From the NCBI GenBank assembly GCA_002104905.1, contig MCFE01000265.1, forward strand, positions 1-64,000: a stretch of DNA of 64,000 bases, in the 5' to 3' direction. Every line of letters starts with the position of its first letter. Within the stretch, counting starts at the first letter, position 1. The DNA is from Basidiobolus meristosporus CBS 931.73. Taxonomy: Eukaryota; Basidiobolomycota; Basidiobolomycetes; Basidiobolales; Basidiobolaceae. This document shows positions 44,549 to 57,580 of the stretch, in pieces. A model generated the notes under the pieces. It did no database searches. It was not told the DNA's origin and worked only from the letters and a program-made list of their open reading frames with translations. A program made the translations under genes and the position numbers.

Positions 44549-47326
44549 TTAAACATCGGGCGATCGCTTGTGATGTTGATAAGAGACACGAGCAAGTTCC
44601 ATCATCAGGTCCTCCATTTTTCTGTTCTTCTTCTTCATCGACTTGCCATGAGCAAGTCTATCAAAGGCCTCAGAGTTCGACAGGATCATGTACACCATGG
44701 CCATGACAACAAACACTCCGAACGAGAACAGCCAGATACGGACGACCGCAACAATACTGGTATGCTCGCCAGTGAACCATCCCCAAATTGCAAAGCACGA
44801 GGCAAGGATATCAACGGCAAACACAGCATCAGCCAATTGCCAGGATGGGAGACTCTCGAAGAATGATTTGTTCAGACGAGTGATGAAAATCAACCAATTC
44901 TCAGTCAAGGCAACTTCAAGGAACATCACTTCTTGCGCTCCACCGAAGTTCTCAATGATGCCGTGACCAGGGACAAAGGTGGTGGTGAATACGATCCAGG
45001 TACCGACAGTGAGAATGATCGACATGACCAACGAGAGTGCCCACAGCTTGGGTAGGTTCCACTTGACTGGGGTAGCCGAGTAAGGAGCATTATCGTAGGC
45101 AACCATGAGAGTGGCTACATCGGCAAAGATGGCAAGGAACACAACGAGTTCGACATTGATTGTTTCGTTGAGAATGACAATCGAGGTGGTCAAGAAGATC
45201 TCCAAGTGAAGGGACAGAGCAATACGGTACACGATGTAGGCGTACATACGATGGAAAATCTGGCGAGAAGTCTTGATAGCATCGATGATCACTCCCAGTC
45301 CGGGGGCCAAGAACACAATATCGGCAGCGCTACGAGCAGCATCACTAGCTCCTTCCACAGCAATACCGGTATCGGCCTTCTTGAGGGATGGTGCATCATT
45401 CACACCATCACCGGTCATGGCAACAAGGTAGCCACGCTTCTGGAGAATGTCAACGGCATGATACTTGTGCTCAGGGAACACCTCGGCAAATCCATCAGCT
45501 GCCTCAACAAAGTCGTACAACTCTGCTCCAGTCATACCACCCTTTCCCGATGCTCCTCCACCGCCCATACCAAGTTCTTCGGCATTATAGATGTTAGTAC
45601 CCATTCGAAGTTGTCTTGCGGTTTCCTTGGCAATACCAACAGCATCGCCGGTAAGCATCTTCACTTTGAGTCCGAGTTCCTGAGCAGTAGCAATAGTCTT
45701 TCCGGTATCATAACGAGGAGGATCGAACAGTGACAGGACACCAAGAATCTGCCATCCGTTGGCTGGAGTGTACCAAGCAATACCCAAACTTCTGAAACCA
45801 CGATCGGCAAACTCAGCAACAACCTCGTTGTACTTCTTAGCAAGATCAGGGTCCAGAGTACCTTCCCTTTGAACCATGCGAAGCACAAATGGTGGGGCAC
45901 CCTTGACTGCGACACACTTGTTACCCTCAGGATCGACAACCTTGGCAACCACCATCTTGGACACAGGATCGAATGGCTGGAACTCAGTCATGCGGTACTC
46001 TCTCATTCTTCTCTTGGCGTTGGGGTACTTTCCGAGTGCCTTCACAACAGCCTTGTCAATGGCGTCCATGCCCTTCTTCTTACGCGAGGCAGCCAAAGCG
46101 GAGACAAACAGCAGCATCTCCTCATCCACTCCATCCACACAGTAAGGATCGTGGAGGGTGAGCTTGTTCTGAGTCAGGGTGCCAGTCTTATCCGAGCACA
46201 AGATCTCCACACCAGCAAGTGATTCGATGGCAGTCAGCTTCTGAACAATAGCCTGCTTCTTAGCCAAGAAGGCAGCTCCAACAGCCATAGTGGTTGTGAC
46301 CACTGCGGGAAGTCCGACTGGGACACCAACAACAGTGATGACCAAAGCATACTCCAAGAGCTTGACAATTCCCAGCGAGCGATAGAATCCAGCACTCCAA
46401 ATGATCAGAAGCCAGATGACCACAAGCACCAGCAAAACAGTTCCGATGTTGTTGATGACCTCAGTAAAGTGGCCGACTCCATTGGACTTTCCAGCAAGGG
46501 CAGCGGCTCTTCCTACGAAGGTATGTTTGCCAGTGGCAGTGACAACAGCATAACAGCTACCACGCTTGATGGCTGAGCTACTGAACAACTCATCACCAGG
46601 TCCCTTGGAGGCTGCCAATGACTCGCCAGTCAGCGCTGCTTGATCGACCTGGAGACGTGAGTCCTCACCAAGAATACGAGCATCAGCTGGAACAATCGCA
46701 CCATCCTCCACGAGAATGATGTCACCTGGAACGAGCGATGTAGCCTCCACCTGGCCTTCCTTTCCATCTCTGACCGCGATGGCGGAGAGTGCCAATGTCT
46801 GCTTCAGCTGGTCAATGATGTTGCCAGCCTGGTATTCCTGGATGAACCCGACGAATGCATTCAGTGCCAGCAACCCAATGATCACACCAAGATCGACCCA
46901 ATCTCTGAGACCTCCGGAAAGGCCCACAGCAGCCCACATCACATACTGAATGGGGCCGCAGAAGAACATGAAGAACTTGAGGATCTTGCTCTCACTCTCG
47001 ATGTCGAGCTGGTTGAGCCCATACTTCTTACGACGGGTGTCAACCTCAGCCGAGGTCAATCCGACCCTTGGATCAGTCTGGAGTAGCTCTTCAGGCACAG
47101 CAAGCTCGACGACTTGGCCATCTTCATCGATTTCCTCCAGTACTTCACCATCATCACTCCATCCGTAGTCACTTAGGATGGAAATAGCTGCTGCAGACTG
47201 CTGTGTATCTTTCTTTGATAGCGGAGTTGTAGCTAATAAATTTCTCGGCGTATTTTCAGGCACCCGCTCTGCGGTAAACTGGACGGAAGTGTTTCTCTCA
47301 TTTTTTGTGTCTTCGTTTTCCGGCAT
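44549..47326 (-). CDS. Plasma-membrane H+-ATPase, array copy 7
   Basis: 925 aa, intact, Asp379 site, TGDGVND at 638-644. The N-terminus is distinct ([28 protein letters not shown] and [17 protein letters not shown] rather than the copy 4-6 version) and the core is of the copy 3-7 type. One odd change: the M9 segment reads [14 protein letters not shown] with Asp833, where the other open copies (1, 2, 4-6, 8, 9) have Gly. The codon difference is a single base at about 44829. A charge inside a membrane helix may weaken the pump or be a real adaptation. The tail is [22 protein letters not shown], with Ser kept at the Ser911 site and Tyr at the Thr912 site, as in copy 1. TATA box 73 nt upstream. 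Confidence 0.95.
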   Translation of the reverse strand: MPENEDTKNERNTSVQFTAERVPENTPRNLLATTPLSKKDTQQSAAAISILSDYGWSDDGEVLEEIDEDGQVVELAVPEELLQTDPRVGLTSAEVDTRRKKYGLNQLDIESESKILKFFMFFCGPIQYVMWAAVGLSGGLRDWVDLGVIIGLLALNAFVGFIQEYQAGNIIDQLKQTLALSAIAVRDGKEGQVEATSLVPGDIILVEDGAIVPADARILGEDSRLQVDQAALTGESLAASKGPGDELFSSSAIKRGSCYAVVTATGKHTFVGRAAALAGKSNGVGHFTEVINNIGTVLLVLVVIWLLIIWSAGFYRSLGIVKLLEYALVITVVGVPVGLPAVVTTTMAVGAAFLAKKQAIVQKLTAIESLAGVEILCSDKTGTLTQNKLTLHDPYCVDGVDEEMLLFVSALAASRKKKGMDAIDKAVVKALGKYPNAKRRMREYRMTEFQPFDPVSKMVVAKVVDPEGNKCVAVKGAPPFVLRMVQREGTLDPDLAKKYNEVVAEFADRGFRSLGIAWYTPANGWQILGVLSLFDPPRYDTGKTIATAQELGLKVKMLTGDAVGIAKETARQLRMGTNIYNAEELGMGGGGASGKGGMTGAELYDFVEAADGFAEVFPEHKYHAVDILQKRGYLVAMTGDGVNDAPSLKKADTGIAVEGASDAARSAADIVFLAPGLGVIIDAIKTSRQIFHRMYAYIVYRIALSLHLEIFLTTSIVILNETINVELVVFLAIFADVATLMVAYDNAPYSATPVKWNLPKLWALSLVMSIILTVGTWIVFTTTFVPGHGIIENFGGAQEVMFLEVALTENWLIFITRLNKSFFESLPSWQLADAVFAVDILASCFAIWGWFTGEHTSIVAVVRIWLFSFGVFVVMAMVYMILSNSEAFDRLAHGKSMKKKNRKMEDLMMELARVSYQHHKRSPDV

Positions 47327-48691
47327 CCTTTTGGAGGCAGTGAATTCAAATTACCTAGATGATGAACTTGATTACTGGTGCGTGTGGTAAGCGCAAGGTT
47401 TTATAATTATTATATCATGCATGGTAACTCTCATACCCGCCGTTGGTCGTTCCATGGAAATTCCAAATCCAATTATCCTTGTTCATTCAAGCACTGACAC
47501 TTACAAATCCAGCCATTGATTGGAATGATGATCTAGGAATGGATATCGTCTGGACAATTTCTCTGCGTTTGCTATGATGCAACCTCAGAGGATATACTCA
47601 ACAGTAAACGTGAATTGTTCTACTTCAGGGCACACGCCTTTATTTCAGATATTTCGAGGCATTTCAGGCATCAGGGGAAAATCCCCATTACTCTCCAACA
47701 TACTATCATTTGGCAAGCATCTGCTTTCAGTATCGAGCGCTATGGGTGGATCATAATAAGCTAAACTTGTTTATGCATATCTATGCTGTCACAATCAACT
47801 AGAATCCCCCAATTTGTACATGGTTTACTATATAATCCCGATGGGAATAAAATAATAATGATCAAGCGATATTAGCACAAACCAAAGATTCATTCCATGT
47901 GCCTATATAGCTTCAAAATATCCAAGTGTTACTATGATATAATGTAGACTTTGAAAGTCAATGGAGCGTCTTAATGAACAGTAGTCATCATTAACAGATA
48001 GCGAGCATATCACCAGATAGGATAAGTATAATCCGTTGTTGTGGCTCAGTTGATTAAGTAAGCGGCTTTTACTAGTGATTAGTTATTGCTTGATAGCCAA
48101 TGTGGGTTGCGCACGGGAAATTCGAGATTCCATTCCGTTGCAAAAAAATCACCTACCTCATCGATAACATCTCCCTGAAATCAGCAATGAGAAGTCTTTA
48201 TATGGTAGCTCAACCTCCTCATCCATTGGTCTTGGTAAACTGTTCACCATATCGGATCATTATTTCACCAGCGATCCCATCGTGATGCCATAACCGTATA
48301 AGCAGTCCCATCACCAAAACTTATTGGATCAGCGAGTACACACCATGTGTATTCACGACAGTTCCTGCTGCCTTTTTCAGTACTCTACCATGGGCATAAA
48401 CGCTAAAAATGAAACTTGAACACGTGGCTTGATGGAGCGGATACCAGGGGCCAACGTTAACATACAAACAATATTTCAGATATGGGTGAGGTTTTGTCCG
48501 AGGATATAATACGATTGTTGATGATAGCGATATCTTTTATTAAAATGAATTAAGATGGGTTTGGCAATAGCCAACACCCACCATTTACACCGGACAACTT
48601 GGATGTCTATAATCTATTTGGGTATAATCTATGTAAGGTGTCCGGAATATTAGGACAAGTATGAATTTGAAATCTAAGGTGAACCAGTGAA
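47327..48691. other. Spacer between pump copies 7 and 8 (1365 bp)
   Basis: Copy-7 promoter on the left. No gene, relic or repeat recognised in the rest. Confidence 0.5.
47399..47405 (-). promoter_or_regulatory. TATA box of pump copy 7
   Basis: TATAAAA on the minus strand, 73 nt upstream of ATG 47326. Confidence 0.55.
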
Positions 48692-51487
48692 TTAGTGGCT
48701 TTCTTCTGAGTCTTCTTCAGCCAACATAGGTTGCTGCTCATGCTTGACAGAAAGACGGGCCATCTCAACCATGAAGTCCTCCATGCTTCTGTTCTTCTTC
48801 TTCATCGACTTGCCGTGAGCAAGTCTATCGAAGGCCTCGGAGTTCGACAGGATCATGTACACCATGGCCATGACAACAAACACTCCGAACGAGAACAGCC
48901 AGATACGAAGAACCGCAACAATACTGGTATGCTCGCCAGTGAACCATCCCCAGAGTGCAAAGCACGAGGCAAGGACATCAACTGCAAACACAGCACCAGC
49001 CAATTGCCAGGATGGGAGACTCTCGAAGAAGGAAGTGTTCAGACGAGTGATGAAGATCAACCAATTCTCAGTCAACGCAACTTCAAGGAACATCACTTCT
49101 TGCGCTCCACCGAAGTTCTCAATGATACCGTGACCAGGGACAAAAGTGGTGGTGAAGGTGATCCAAGTACCAACGGTAAGGATAATGGCCATAACAAGTG
49201 AGAGTGCCCACAACTTGGGAAGGTTCCACTTGACTGGGACAGCGGAGTAAGGAGCATTATCGTAAGCAACCATAAGAGTAGCAACATCAGCGAAAATGGC
49301 AATGAACACAACCAGTTCAATGTTCATTGACTCGTTCAGAATGACAGTACTGGTAGTCAAGAAGATTTCCATATGGAGAGAAAGAGCAATACGGTACACG
49401 ATATAGGCGTACATACGGTGGAAAATCTGGCGAGAAGTCTTGATTGCATCGATGATCACTCCCAGTCCTGGGGCCAAGAACACAATATCAGCAGCACTAC
49501 GAGCAGCATCACTAGCTCCTTCTACAGCAATACCGGTATCAGCCTTCTTGAGGGATGGTGCATCGTTCACACCATCACCGGTCATGGCAACAAGGTAGCC
49601 ACGCTTCTGGAGAATGTCGACAGCATGATACTTGTGTTCAGGGAACACCTCAGCAAATCCATCAGCTGCCTCAACGAAGTCGTAGAGTGCTGCTCCAGAT
49701 AAACCACCTTTATGCGAACTACCGCCACCGCCCATACCAAGTTCATCAGCGTTGTAGATATTGGTGCCCATTCTGAGTTGTCGTGCGGTTTCCTTGGCAA
49801 TACCAACAGCATCACCGGTAAGCATCTTGACCTTGAGTCCGAGTTCCTGAGCAGTAGCAATAGTCTTTCCAGTATCAAACCGAGGAGGATCGAACAGCGA
49901 CAAGACACCAAGAATCTGCCATCCGTTAGCTGGGGTGTACCAAGCAATACCCAAACTTCTGAAACCACGATCGGCGAACTCAGAGACAACCTCGTTATAC
50001 TTCTTAGCAAGTGCAGGGTCCAGATTACCTTCCCTTTGAACCATACGAAGCACAAATGGTGGGGCACCCTTGACTGCGACACACTTGTTGCCCTCAGGAT
50101 CGACAACCTTGGCAACCACCATCTTGGACACAGGATCGAATGGCTGGAACTCAGTCATGCGGTACTCTCTCATTCTTCTCTTAGCGTTGGGGTACTTTCC
50201 GAGTGCCTTCACAACAGCCTTGTCAATGGCGTCCATGCCCTTCTTCTTACGCGAGGCAGCCAAAGCGGAGACAAACAGCAGCATCTCCTCATCCACTCCA
50301 TCCACACAGTAAGGATCGTGGAGGGTGAGCTTGTTCTGAGTCAGGGTGCCAGTCTTATCCGAGCACAGGATCTCCACACCAGCAAGTGATTCGATGGCAG
50401 TCAGCTTCTGAACAATAGCCTTCTTCTTAGCCAAGAAGGCAGCTCCAACAGCCATAGTGGTTGTGACCACAGCGGGAAGACCGACTGGAACACCAACGAC
50501 AGTGATGGCCAAGGCATACTCCAAAAGGGTGACAATGCTGAGAGAACGATAGAAACCAGCACTCCAGATAATCAATAACCACAGGATCACAAGCACTAGC
50601 AGAACAGTACCAATGTTGTTGATGACCTCAGTGAAATGTCCCACTCCGTTAGATTTTCCAGCAAGGGTAGCGGCTCTTCCTACGAAGGTATGTTTACCGG
50701 TGGCAGTAACTACAGCGTAACAGCTACCACGCTTGATACCAGAACTACTGAACAACTCGTCACCAGGTCCCTTGGAGGCTGCCAATGACTCACCAGTAAG
50801 AGCGGATTGATCGACCTGGAGGCGGGAGTCTTCACCAAGAACGCGACAATCAGCGGGGACAATTGCACCATCTTCAACGAGAATGATATCTCCGGGAACA
50901 AGCGAGGTAGCCTCAACTTGTCCCTCCTTTCCATCTCTCACTGCGATAGCCGATAGGGCCAATGTCTGCTTCAGTTGATCAATGATGTTACCAGCTTGGT
51001 ATTCCTGAAGGAAACCAACGAATGCGTTCAACGTAAGCAAACCAATAATGACACCAAGATCAACCCAATCTCTGAGACCTCCGGAAAGACCAACGGCGGC
51101 CCACATCACATACTGAATGGGGCCACAGAAGAACATGAAGAACTTGAGCAGTTTGCTCTCACTCTCGATATCGAGCTGGTTGAGGCCATACTTCTTACGA
51201 CGATTTTCGACTTCAGCGGATGACAATCCAGTGCTAGGATCAGTTTGGAGTAACTCCTCTGGAGTAGCCGTCTCCACCACCTCACCATCCTCATCAACCT
51301 CTTCCGCCGCTTCACCATCATCACTCCAACCGTAGTCACTAAGGATAGAAATGGCGGCTGCAGATTGTTGAGTATCTTTCTTCGATAGTGGGGAAGTTGC
51401 AGTCAAGTTCCTTCCACCCTCTGGGGCGGCCTGTTCAGAATCAAACTGAACTGTGGCGTTGTTCATGTTTGTGCCTTCGTCTGACAT
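48692..51487 (-). CDS. Plasma-membrane H+-ATPase, array copy 8
   Basis: 931 aa, intact, Asp377 site, TGDGVND at 636-642. With copy 9 it forms the third group, marked by [66 protein letters not shown] and AVPVKWNLP. The loop before LYDF reads [12 protein letters not shown]. The tail is [20 protein letters not shown], then [17 protein letters not shown]. It keeps a Ser at the yeast Ser899 position (RSMEDF) as well as at Ser911, while Thr912 is Val, and it has an extended acidic end. The ATG is supported by the TATATAAA box 79 nt upstream. Confidence 0.96.
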   Translation of the reverse strand: MSDEGTNMNNATVQFDSEQAAPEGGRNLTATSPLSKKDTQQSAAAISILSDYGWSDDGEAAEEVDEDGEVVETATPEELLQTDPSTGLSSAEVENRRKKYGLNQLDIESESKLLKFFMFFCGPIQYVMWAAVGLSGGLRDWVDLGVIIGLLTLNAFVGFLQEYQAGNIIDQLKQTLALSAIAVRDGKEGQVEATSLVPGDIILVEDGAIVPADCRVLGEDSRLQVDQSALTGESLAASKGPGDELFSSSGIKRGSCYAVVTATGKHTFVGRAATLAGKSNGVGHFTEVINNIGTVLLVLVILWLLIIWSAGFYRSLSIVTLLEYALAITVVGVPVGLPAVVTTTMAVGAAFLAKKKAIVQKLTAIESLAGVEILCSDKTGTLTQNKLTLHDPYCVDGVDEEMLLFVSALAASRKKKGMDAIDKAVVKALGKYPNAKRRMREYRMTEFQPFDPVSKMVVAKVVDPEGNKCVAVKGAPPFVLRMVQREGNLDPALAKKYNEVVSEFADRGFRSLGIAWYTPANGWQILGVLSLFDPPRFDTGKTIATAQELGLKVKMLTGDAVGIAKETARQLRMGTNIYNADELGMGGGGSSHKGGLSGAALYDFVEAADGFAEVFPEHKYHAVDILQKRGYLVAMTGDGVNDAPSLKKADTGIAVEGASDAARSAADIVFLAPGLGVIIDAIKTSRQIFHRMYAYIVYRIALSLHMEIFLTTSTVILNESMNIELVVFIAIFADVATLMVAYDNAPYSAVPVKWNLPKLWALSLVMAIILTVGTWITFTTTFVPGHGIIENFGGAQEVMFLEVALTENWLIFITRLNTSFFESLPSWQLAGAVFAVDVLASCFALWGWFTGEHTSIVAVLRIWLFSFGVFVVMAMVYMILSNSEAFDRLAHGKSMKKKNRSMEDFMVEMARLSVKHEQQPMLAEEDSEESH

Positions 51488-53042
51488 ACTTGAAAGCTTC
51501 TTAGTACTTTGGATACTAAGAGGTGTGTAAGTAGAGAATTGATGTTATACTCCTATCTCTGCTCCTTTATATACTGTTTGGATGTACGTCTCTTTACCCG
51601 TATCTTGATAATTCGGAAATGACACGATATGTTCCTCGCGAGTCTGTCCCAAAATGGGAATCGATTGGAAGATTATGGACTAGAGTCTCCATGCGGCGAA
51701 TGATATGGTGGTACCAGATATATCGGTAATAGGTTTTTCAGTGGCATCGATCTTTTGGGAAGATATTTCTGTTGATACCTACAAATCAGCTGCTTGATAG
51801 TGGTCTACTTTCGAAATGCGCGATTTAGAGACATCTCGGTAACCAATATTGTCTCATCATCAGTTGGAATAAATTTTATTAAACTTTTTACTTATGTCAC
51901 CAAAACTTTATAATATCAGATAATCGGTATGTTGGGTCTTCTTTTGGATGAGATTTGCTTATACTATGCAATAGGGTACTGGCCTATACAGGTCCCTAAA
52001 GCTAGGTGTTTACGGACTGATAGTGCTCATTAAGCGGGATTTACCTAAGATACAGCAAAACATGGCTGCGAAATGGGAATATTCAGTTTATGCTTTGTGT
52101 ACGCTAATCAGTAAGATTTGTTTTCCGATGATCGTTAATGGATAATAGGGTAAATGGATTATCGCACGCATTGATTTAAATTGTATCCTATCTTATTTAT
52201 CGGGATCATCTCGCAGTTGTTGAAATCTTGGTGGGAGTACACGCTCAAGAGCATGATATTGAGGCTTTGGGATTAGCGACATTGAAATACAGTACAGTGA
52301 ATCCCACGGGTTACCTACCGCTAGAATGTATTTTAAGTACCTATCTTGCCTCCTATAGGCGATACCCAATGCAACTGCCAAACACGATAGCGATGGAACC
52401 AATAGTGACAATGCTATGCACTTACTCACGCTGTCATCTTTATTCTAATATATCGTGTTATACATATTCATGTATTTCTTGTATCTGTTCAGGCTAAATA
52501 ATCAGGAGTCCATAATAGCCAATAGGTAGCCAGATCGCAAAAAACGTTGATCCACTTTTATATACCATATATAGTTAATCGCCTCTGCAAACACCTATTA
52601 TACCAGCATGCCATATTTGTCGCACAAAAATGAGCAACTTGTGCTACATATTCCGTATCCAACGATTCCTATTATGAAACCTAAGATCTATCAATACGGC
52701 CGCTTACTCATTGACAAATGGGATAATATTTACGCACCAAAAATCGTGATAAAGACTGCGTAATTTTGACGGGACATTAGATCGATGAATCACATACCCT
52801 AATAATTCCCCCAGTCCAAATATGGCAAATGGTCACCTGGATTTTTCACCAAATTTCTTCACCGTTGCTTCAAGCATAACTAACGTCAGATAGTAAGGGA
52901 TTCATTCCAGAATGATTGGAACATACAGTAAATTTTTATTAATGACTTGATTTATAATTCTATGGAGTAAAAATGCAGGTACGGCTGAAGTAAGGTAAAA
53001 TACTACGGCAACAATTCTAAATGTAAATTACAATGGTAAAGG
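51488..53042. other. Spacer between pump copies 8 and 9 (1555 bp)
   Basis: Copy-8 promoter on the left. A 78-codon minus frame near 52193-52429 begins only at GTG and is not called. No repeat was recognised. Confidence 0.5.
51566..51573 (-). promoter_or_regulatory. TATA box of pump copy 8
   Basis: TATATAAA on the minus strand, 79 nt upstream of ATG 51487. Confidence 0.6.
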
Positions 53043-55820
53043 TTAATGGCCCTCCTTGCCCTTCTTGCCCTCCTCTTCTTCGAGCATAGGTTGCTCTTCA
53101 TGACGAAGGGAAAGACGTGCCATCTCAACCATGAAGTCCTCCATGCTTCTGTTCTTCTTCTTCAACGACTTACCATGAGCAAGTCTATCGAAGGCCTCAG
53201 AGTTTGACAGAATCATATAAACAAGTGCCAACACCACGAATACTCCGAACGAGAACAACCAGATACGAAGAACCGCAACAATACTGGTATGCTCGCCAGT
53301 GAACCATCCCCAGAGTGCAAAGCACGAGGCAAGGACATCAACTGCAAACACAGCACCAGCCAATTGCCAGGATGGGATACTTTCAAAGAAGGAAGTGTTC
53401 AGACGAGTGATGAAAATCAACCAATTCTCAGTCAAGGCAACTTCAAGGAACATCACTTCTTGTGGTCCACCAAAGTTCTCAATGATACCGTGACCAGGGA
53501 CAAAAGTGGTGGTGTAGGTGACCCAAGTACCAACGGTAAGAATGATGGCCATAACAAGTGAGAGTGCCCACAACTTGGGAAGGTTCCACTTGACTGGTAC
53601 GGCGGAGTAAGGGGCATTATCGTAGGCAACCATAAGAGTAGCAACATCAGCGAAAATGGCAATGAACACAACCAGTTCAATGTTCATTGACTCGTTCAGA
53701 ATGACAGTACTGGTAGTCAAGAAGATTTCCATATGGAGAGAAAGAGCAATACGGTACACGATATAGGCGTACATACGGTGGAAAATCTGGCGAGAAGTCT
53801 TGATTGCATCGATGATCACTCCCAGTCCTGGGGCCAAGAACACAATATCAGCAGCACTACGAGCAGCATCACTAGCTCCTTCTACAGCAATACCGGTATC
53901 GGCCTTCTTAAGGGATGGTGCATCGTTCACACCATCACCGGTCATGGCAACAAGGTAGCCACGCTTCTGGAGGATGTCGACAGCATGATACTTGTGCTCA
54001 GGGAACACCTCAGCGAATCCATCAGCTGCCTCAACGAAGTCGTAGAGTGCTGCTCCGGATAAACCACCCTTACCAGATGCTCCACCACCGCCCATACCAA
54101 GTTCATCAGCGTTGTAGATATTGGTGCCCATTCTGAGTTGTCTTGCGGTTTCCTTGGCAATACCAACAGCATCACCGGTAAGCATCTTGACCTTGAGGCC
54201 GAGTTCCTGGGCGGTAGCGATAGTCTTTCCAGTATCAAACCGAGGAGGATCGAACAGTGACAGGACACCAAGAATCTGCCATCCGTTGGCTGGGGTGTAC
54301 CAAGCAATACCCAAACTTCTGAAACCACGGTCGGCGAACTCAGCAACAACCTCGTTGTACTTCTTAGCAAGTGCAGGGTCCAGATTGCCTTCCCTTTGAA
54401 CCATGCGAAGCACAAACGGTGGAGCACCCTTGACTGCGACACACTTGTTGCCCTCAGGATCGACAACCTTGGCAACTACCATCTTGGACACAGGATCGAA
54501 CGGCTGGAATTCCAACATGCGATACTCTCTCATTCTTCTCTTAGCGTTAGGATACTTTCCGAGTGCCTTCACAACAGCCTTGTCAATGGCGTCCATACCC
54601 TTCTTCTTACGCGAGGCAGCCAAAGCGGAGACAAACAGCAGCATCTCCTCATCCACTCCATCCACACAGTAAGGATCGTGGAGGGTGAGCTTGTTCTGAG
54701 TCAGGGTACCAGTCTTATCCGAGCACAGGATCTCCACACCAGCAAGTGATTCGATAGCAGTCAGCTTCTGAACAATAGCCTTCTTCTTAGCCAAGAAGGC
54801 AGCTCCAACAGCCATAGTGGTTGTGACCACAGCGGGAAGACCGACTGGAACACCAACGACAGTGATGGCCAAGGCATACTCCAAAAGGGTGACAATGCTG
54901 AGAGAGCGATAGAAACCAGCACCCCAGATGATCAACAGCCAAAAGATAACAAGAACCAGCAGAACAGTACCAATGTTGTTGATGACCTCAGTGAAATGAC
55001 CAACTCCGTTAGATTTTCCAGCAAGGGTAGCGGCTCTTCCTACGAAGGTTTGTTTACCAGTGGCAGTAACAACAGCGTAACAGCTACCACGCTTGATACC
55101 AGAACTACTGAACAACTCGTCACCAGGTCCCTTGGAGGCTGCCAATGACTCGCCAGTAAGAGCGGATTGATCGACCTGGAGGCGGGAGTCTTCACCAAGA
55201 ACGCGACAATCAGCGGGGACAATTGCACCATCTTCAACGAGAATGATATCTCCGGGAACAAGCGAGGTAGCCTCAACTTGTCCCTCCTTTCCATCTCTCA
55301 CTGCGATAGCCGATAGGGCCAATGTCTGCTTCAGTTGATCAATGATGTTACCAGCTTGGTATTCCTGAAGGAAACCAACGAATGCGTTCAACGTAAGCAA
55401 ACCAATAATGACACCAAGATCAACCCAATCTCTGAGACCTCCGGAAAGACCAACGGCGGCCCACATCACATACTGAATGGGGCCACAGAAGAACATGAAG
55501 AACTTGAGCAGTTTGCTCTCACTCTCGATATCGAGCTGATTGAGGCCATACTTCTTGCGACGATTTTCGACCTCAGCGGATGACAATCCTACTCTCGGAT
55601 CCGTCTGGAGAAGTTCTTCGGGAACCTGGGATTCCACAACTTGTCCATCCTCATCCACTTCTTCGGCCGCTTCACCTTCTTCACTCCATCCGTAGTCACT
55701 AAGGATAGAAATGGCAGCAGCGGATTGTTGTGTTTCCTTTTTGGTCAAACCAGAAGTAGGCGTCAGAAGAGTGGATTCATTATTTTCGCCCCCATTTCCA
55801 GCATTTGCATTTTCCGACAT
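53043..55820 (-). CDS. Plasma-membrane H+-ATPase, array copy 9
   Basis: 925 aa from ATG 55820 ([16 protein letters not shown]). The frame is open 47 codons further to an ATG at 55961, but that extension contains the TATATAA box at 55901-55907 and has no counterpart in the sibling pumps, so it is promoter and leader. Asp368 site; TGDGVND at 627-633. It groups with copy 8 through the shared [13 protein letters not shown] and [10 protein letters not shown] features. The first 30 residues are shorter, and the tail has [20 protein letters not shown], then [20 protein letters not shown], with Ser at both the 899 and 911 sites, Leu at 912 and a mixed-charge end. It is the last full unit of the array at the promoter-side end. 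Confidence 0.96.
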   Translation of the reverse strand: MSENANAGNGGENNESTLLTPTSGLTKKETQQSAAAISILSDYGWSEEGEAAEEVDEDGQVVESQVPEELLQTDPRVGLSSAEVENRRKKYGLNQLDIESESKLLKFFMFFCGPIQYVMWAAVGLSGGLRDWVDLGVIIGLLTLNAFVGFLQEYQAGNIIDQLKQTLALSAIAVRDGKEGQVEATSLVPGDIILVEDGAIVPADCRVLGEDSRLQVDQSALTGESLAASKGPGDELFSSSGIKRGSCYAVVTATGKQTFVGRAATLAGKSNGVGHFTEVINNIGTVLLVLVIFWLLIIWGAGFYRSLSIVTLLEYALAITVVGVPVGLPAVVTTTMAVGAAFLAKKKAIVQKLTAIESLAGVEILCSDKTGTLTQNKLTLHDPYCVDGVDEEMLLFVSALAASRKKKGMDAIDKAVVKALGKYPNAKRRMREYRMLEFQPFDPVSKMVVAKVVDPEGNKCVAVKGAPPFVLRMVQREGNLDPALAKKYNEVVAEFADRGFRSLGIAWYTPANGWQILGVLSLFDPPRFDTGKTIATAQELGLKVKMLTGDAVGIAKETARQLRMGTNIYNADELGMGGGGASGKGGLSGAALYDFVEAADGFAEVFPEHKYHAVDILQKRGYLVAMTGDGVNDAPSLKKADTGIAVEGASDAARSAADIVFLAPGLGVIIDAIKTSRQIFHRMYAYIVYRIALSLHMEIFLTTSTVILNESMNIELVVFIAIFADVATLMVAYDNAPYSAVPVKWNLPKLWALSLVMAIILTVGTWVTYTTTFVPGHGIIENFGGPQEVMFLEVALTENWLIFITRLNTSFFESIPSWQLAGAVFAVDVLASCFALWGWFTGEHTSIVAVLRIWLFSFGVFVVLALVYMILSNSEAFDRLAHGKSLKKKNRSMEDFMVEMARLSLRHEEQPMLEEEEGKKGKEGH

Positions 55821-56949
55821 CTCTATTAGTTTAGTTTCACTGCGACCTCCACTGTTCGGAATAAGCAATGATCTGAATTTCGAATGGAAGTGCCCCACGG
55901 TTATATACCCCCTTGAGACTGGAATTTTTGGCGCTAGTCTTCTCCCTTGACGCGACGCCATTGGTCCATGATCGGCTAAGTATTTTTACGTGATTGGTGA
56001 ATTCATATTGATGGTTATATCTTATGCCATCGCTATTCAATTCTTCCGCCTGGTGTGAGGTTAATGTTGGCATAAGCACCTTATTCTACACACTAGTCCA
56101 AGTTAGTATAGTGTACTACACGGGATGATGTAATCTTCGGCCATGCTCGATTCTTATTTGCGGCCCAGTCTAAGTGGTAGCAGTTACGCATTCGGTTAGA
56201 GCATCTCAATCCGGCATCTCCAGAATGATTTTCATCGGGATTGATACAGCAGAAGCAATCTTATCACTCGATAATGAATCAGCACTGTTAATACTTTAAC
56301 CATCACATTGTTGGACTACTCCCTTGGTTGACCTCAAACAATGATTGTTTATGAGTGACCCTTACACGAAAAATATCACCAAGGCTCATATGGACTGTTT
56401 ACCACGGACGCGAGATATGATCTATTCTCTCACGGTGCAAAATTCCTCGGTGGATGCTGAGGACCTCGCTATTACGTAGTCGGTAGAAATATTTTGCTTA
56501 GACATGGACCAAATCGTTTAGACGCCAATTTAAGCAGATGGTTAATATTGGTACCTTCGATGCTATCTTTAACTGCGAAATAATCCATTGTTGGCGGGAT
56601 GCCGTCATGAGCCTCAACTTATTTCCGCTAAACTATGTTTATGCAACAATCGGCGTTATCAGTTTAATCAACATGTGTAGGTAGCGAAGTTTACGAATCA
56701 GTATGGTGATGAGGATGCGGATTCGATGGGTGATTCAGTGCTCAATACTCACAAGTCCTTTCCAAAAGGAGAATAAAACATACAGATCTGCCCAATGAAC
56801 CTCGAGGGATGGGAATGATTACATTCCTTCTGGACGTCAAATAATTTTGGCGGTTGCTTGGTGTCCAGAGTCGAATCATGAGTCATGCCAACTCTCTAAA
56901 CTTCCATACCTCTTCCTCCTTTTTTCATGTAAAGAGTGGCTTGGATTTG
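55821..56949. other. Upstream region of pump copy 9
   Basis: Promoter of copy 9 at the left end. No other gene seen before the pump relic that begins near 56950. Confidence 0.45.
55901..55907 (-). promoter_or_regulatory. TATA box of pump copy 9
   Basis: TATATAA on the minus strand, 81 nt upstream of ATG 55820. It decides the start codon against the longer frame that begins at 55961. Confidence 0.65.
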
Positions 56950-57580
56950 ACCAAGATCACCAATGGCCACGAGGGAATACTGCGAGATGGGATAAAACCC
57001 GCAGAATACTAGTGTCATGGCCGATCAATCATCCGAAAGTAACAAAGGCCAGCACAGGTACATCAGAAGCAAACATGGTCCGAGCCAACTGCTGAGATGC
57101 CCAGCTCTTGATAAGTGTTATGTTCAGACGAGATGACGACCGACCAACTTTCAGTCAAAGCGACCTCAACCACCAAATTTCTTGGCGGCATTCATGCTAG
57201 TGATACATACAGTCCAAATACCGACGATATGACTGAACCTCACGACAGGTGAAAATGACCACAGAAATGGTGGCTGAGTATGTGGTATGATCCGCGCGAA
57301 GTATAATATGTTGGCATATATACGATAGGGAAGCTGGCGAAAAGTCTCAATAACATCGATCCTCACACTCACTCCTGGAGCCAAGAATCCGAGATCAGCA
57401 GTGCTGCGAACCACGTGCAACCAAACTAGCTGGGATGATCCACGCAATCGGTTTTCTAATGTGAACGAAGGAATGCAATGCAGATTGAATTCAATCGTGT
57501 TCTCTGTGCTGGCGATTCTGTTGACACCGAGAATTTCCATCCTGGGTAATGAGGTCTCTATTGCCCACCAAATCATGAAA
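56950..57580 (-). pseudogene. Old, degraded pump relic upstream of copy 9
   Basis: Minus-strand reading gives VVRSTADLGFLAPGVSVRID followed by VIETFRQLPYRIYANILYFA, a decayed form of the pump segment [20 protein letters not shown] with [15 protein letters not shown]. Further 3' (lower coordinates), HIVGIWTVCITSM and KKFGG match LTVGTWI and ENFGG, and ILVSWPINHP on the other strand mirrors the antisense of the M9-M10 region. Near 57520-57560 a short piece matches the WQILGV-FDPPR region. Several segments between these are deleted and there are stops and frameshifts. The divergence is much greater than among the nine array copies, so this is the oldest unit. Confidence 0.8.

Noticed and set aside
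52193-52429. 78-codon minus frame with a signal-like N-terminus in the spacer between pumps 8 and 9
   Set aside because: It starts at GTG; there is no suitable ATG and no promoter signal.
55821-55961. N-terminal extension of pump copy 9 (47 codons, ATG at 55961)
   Set aside because: It includes the TATATAA box, has no counterpart in the sibling pumps, and the internal ATG matches the MSE start of the other copies.
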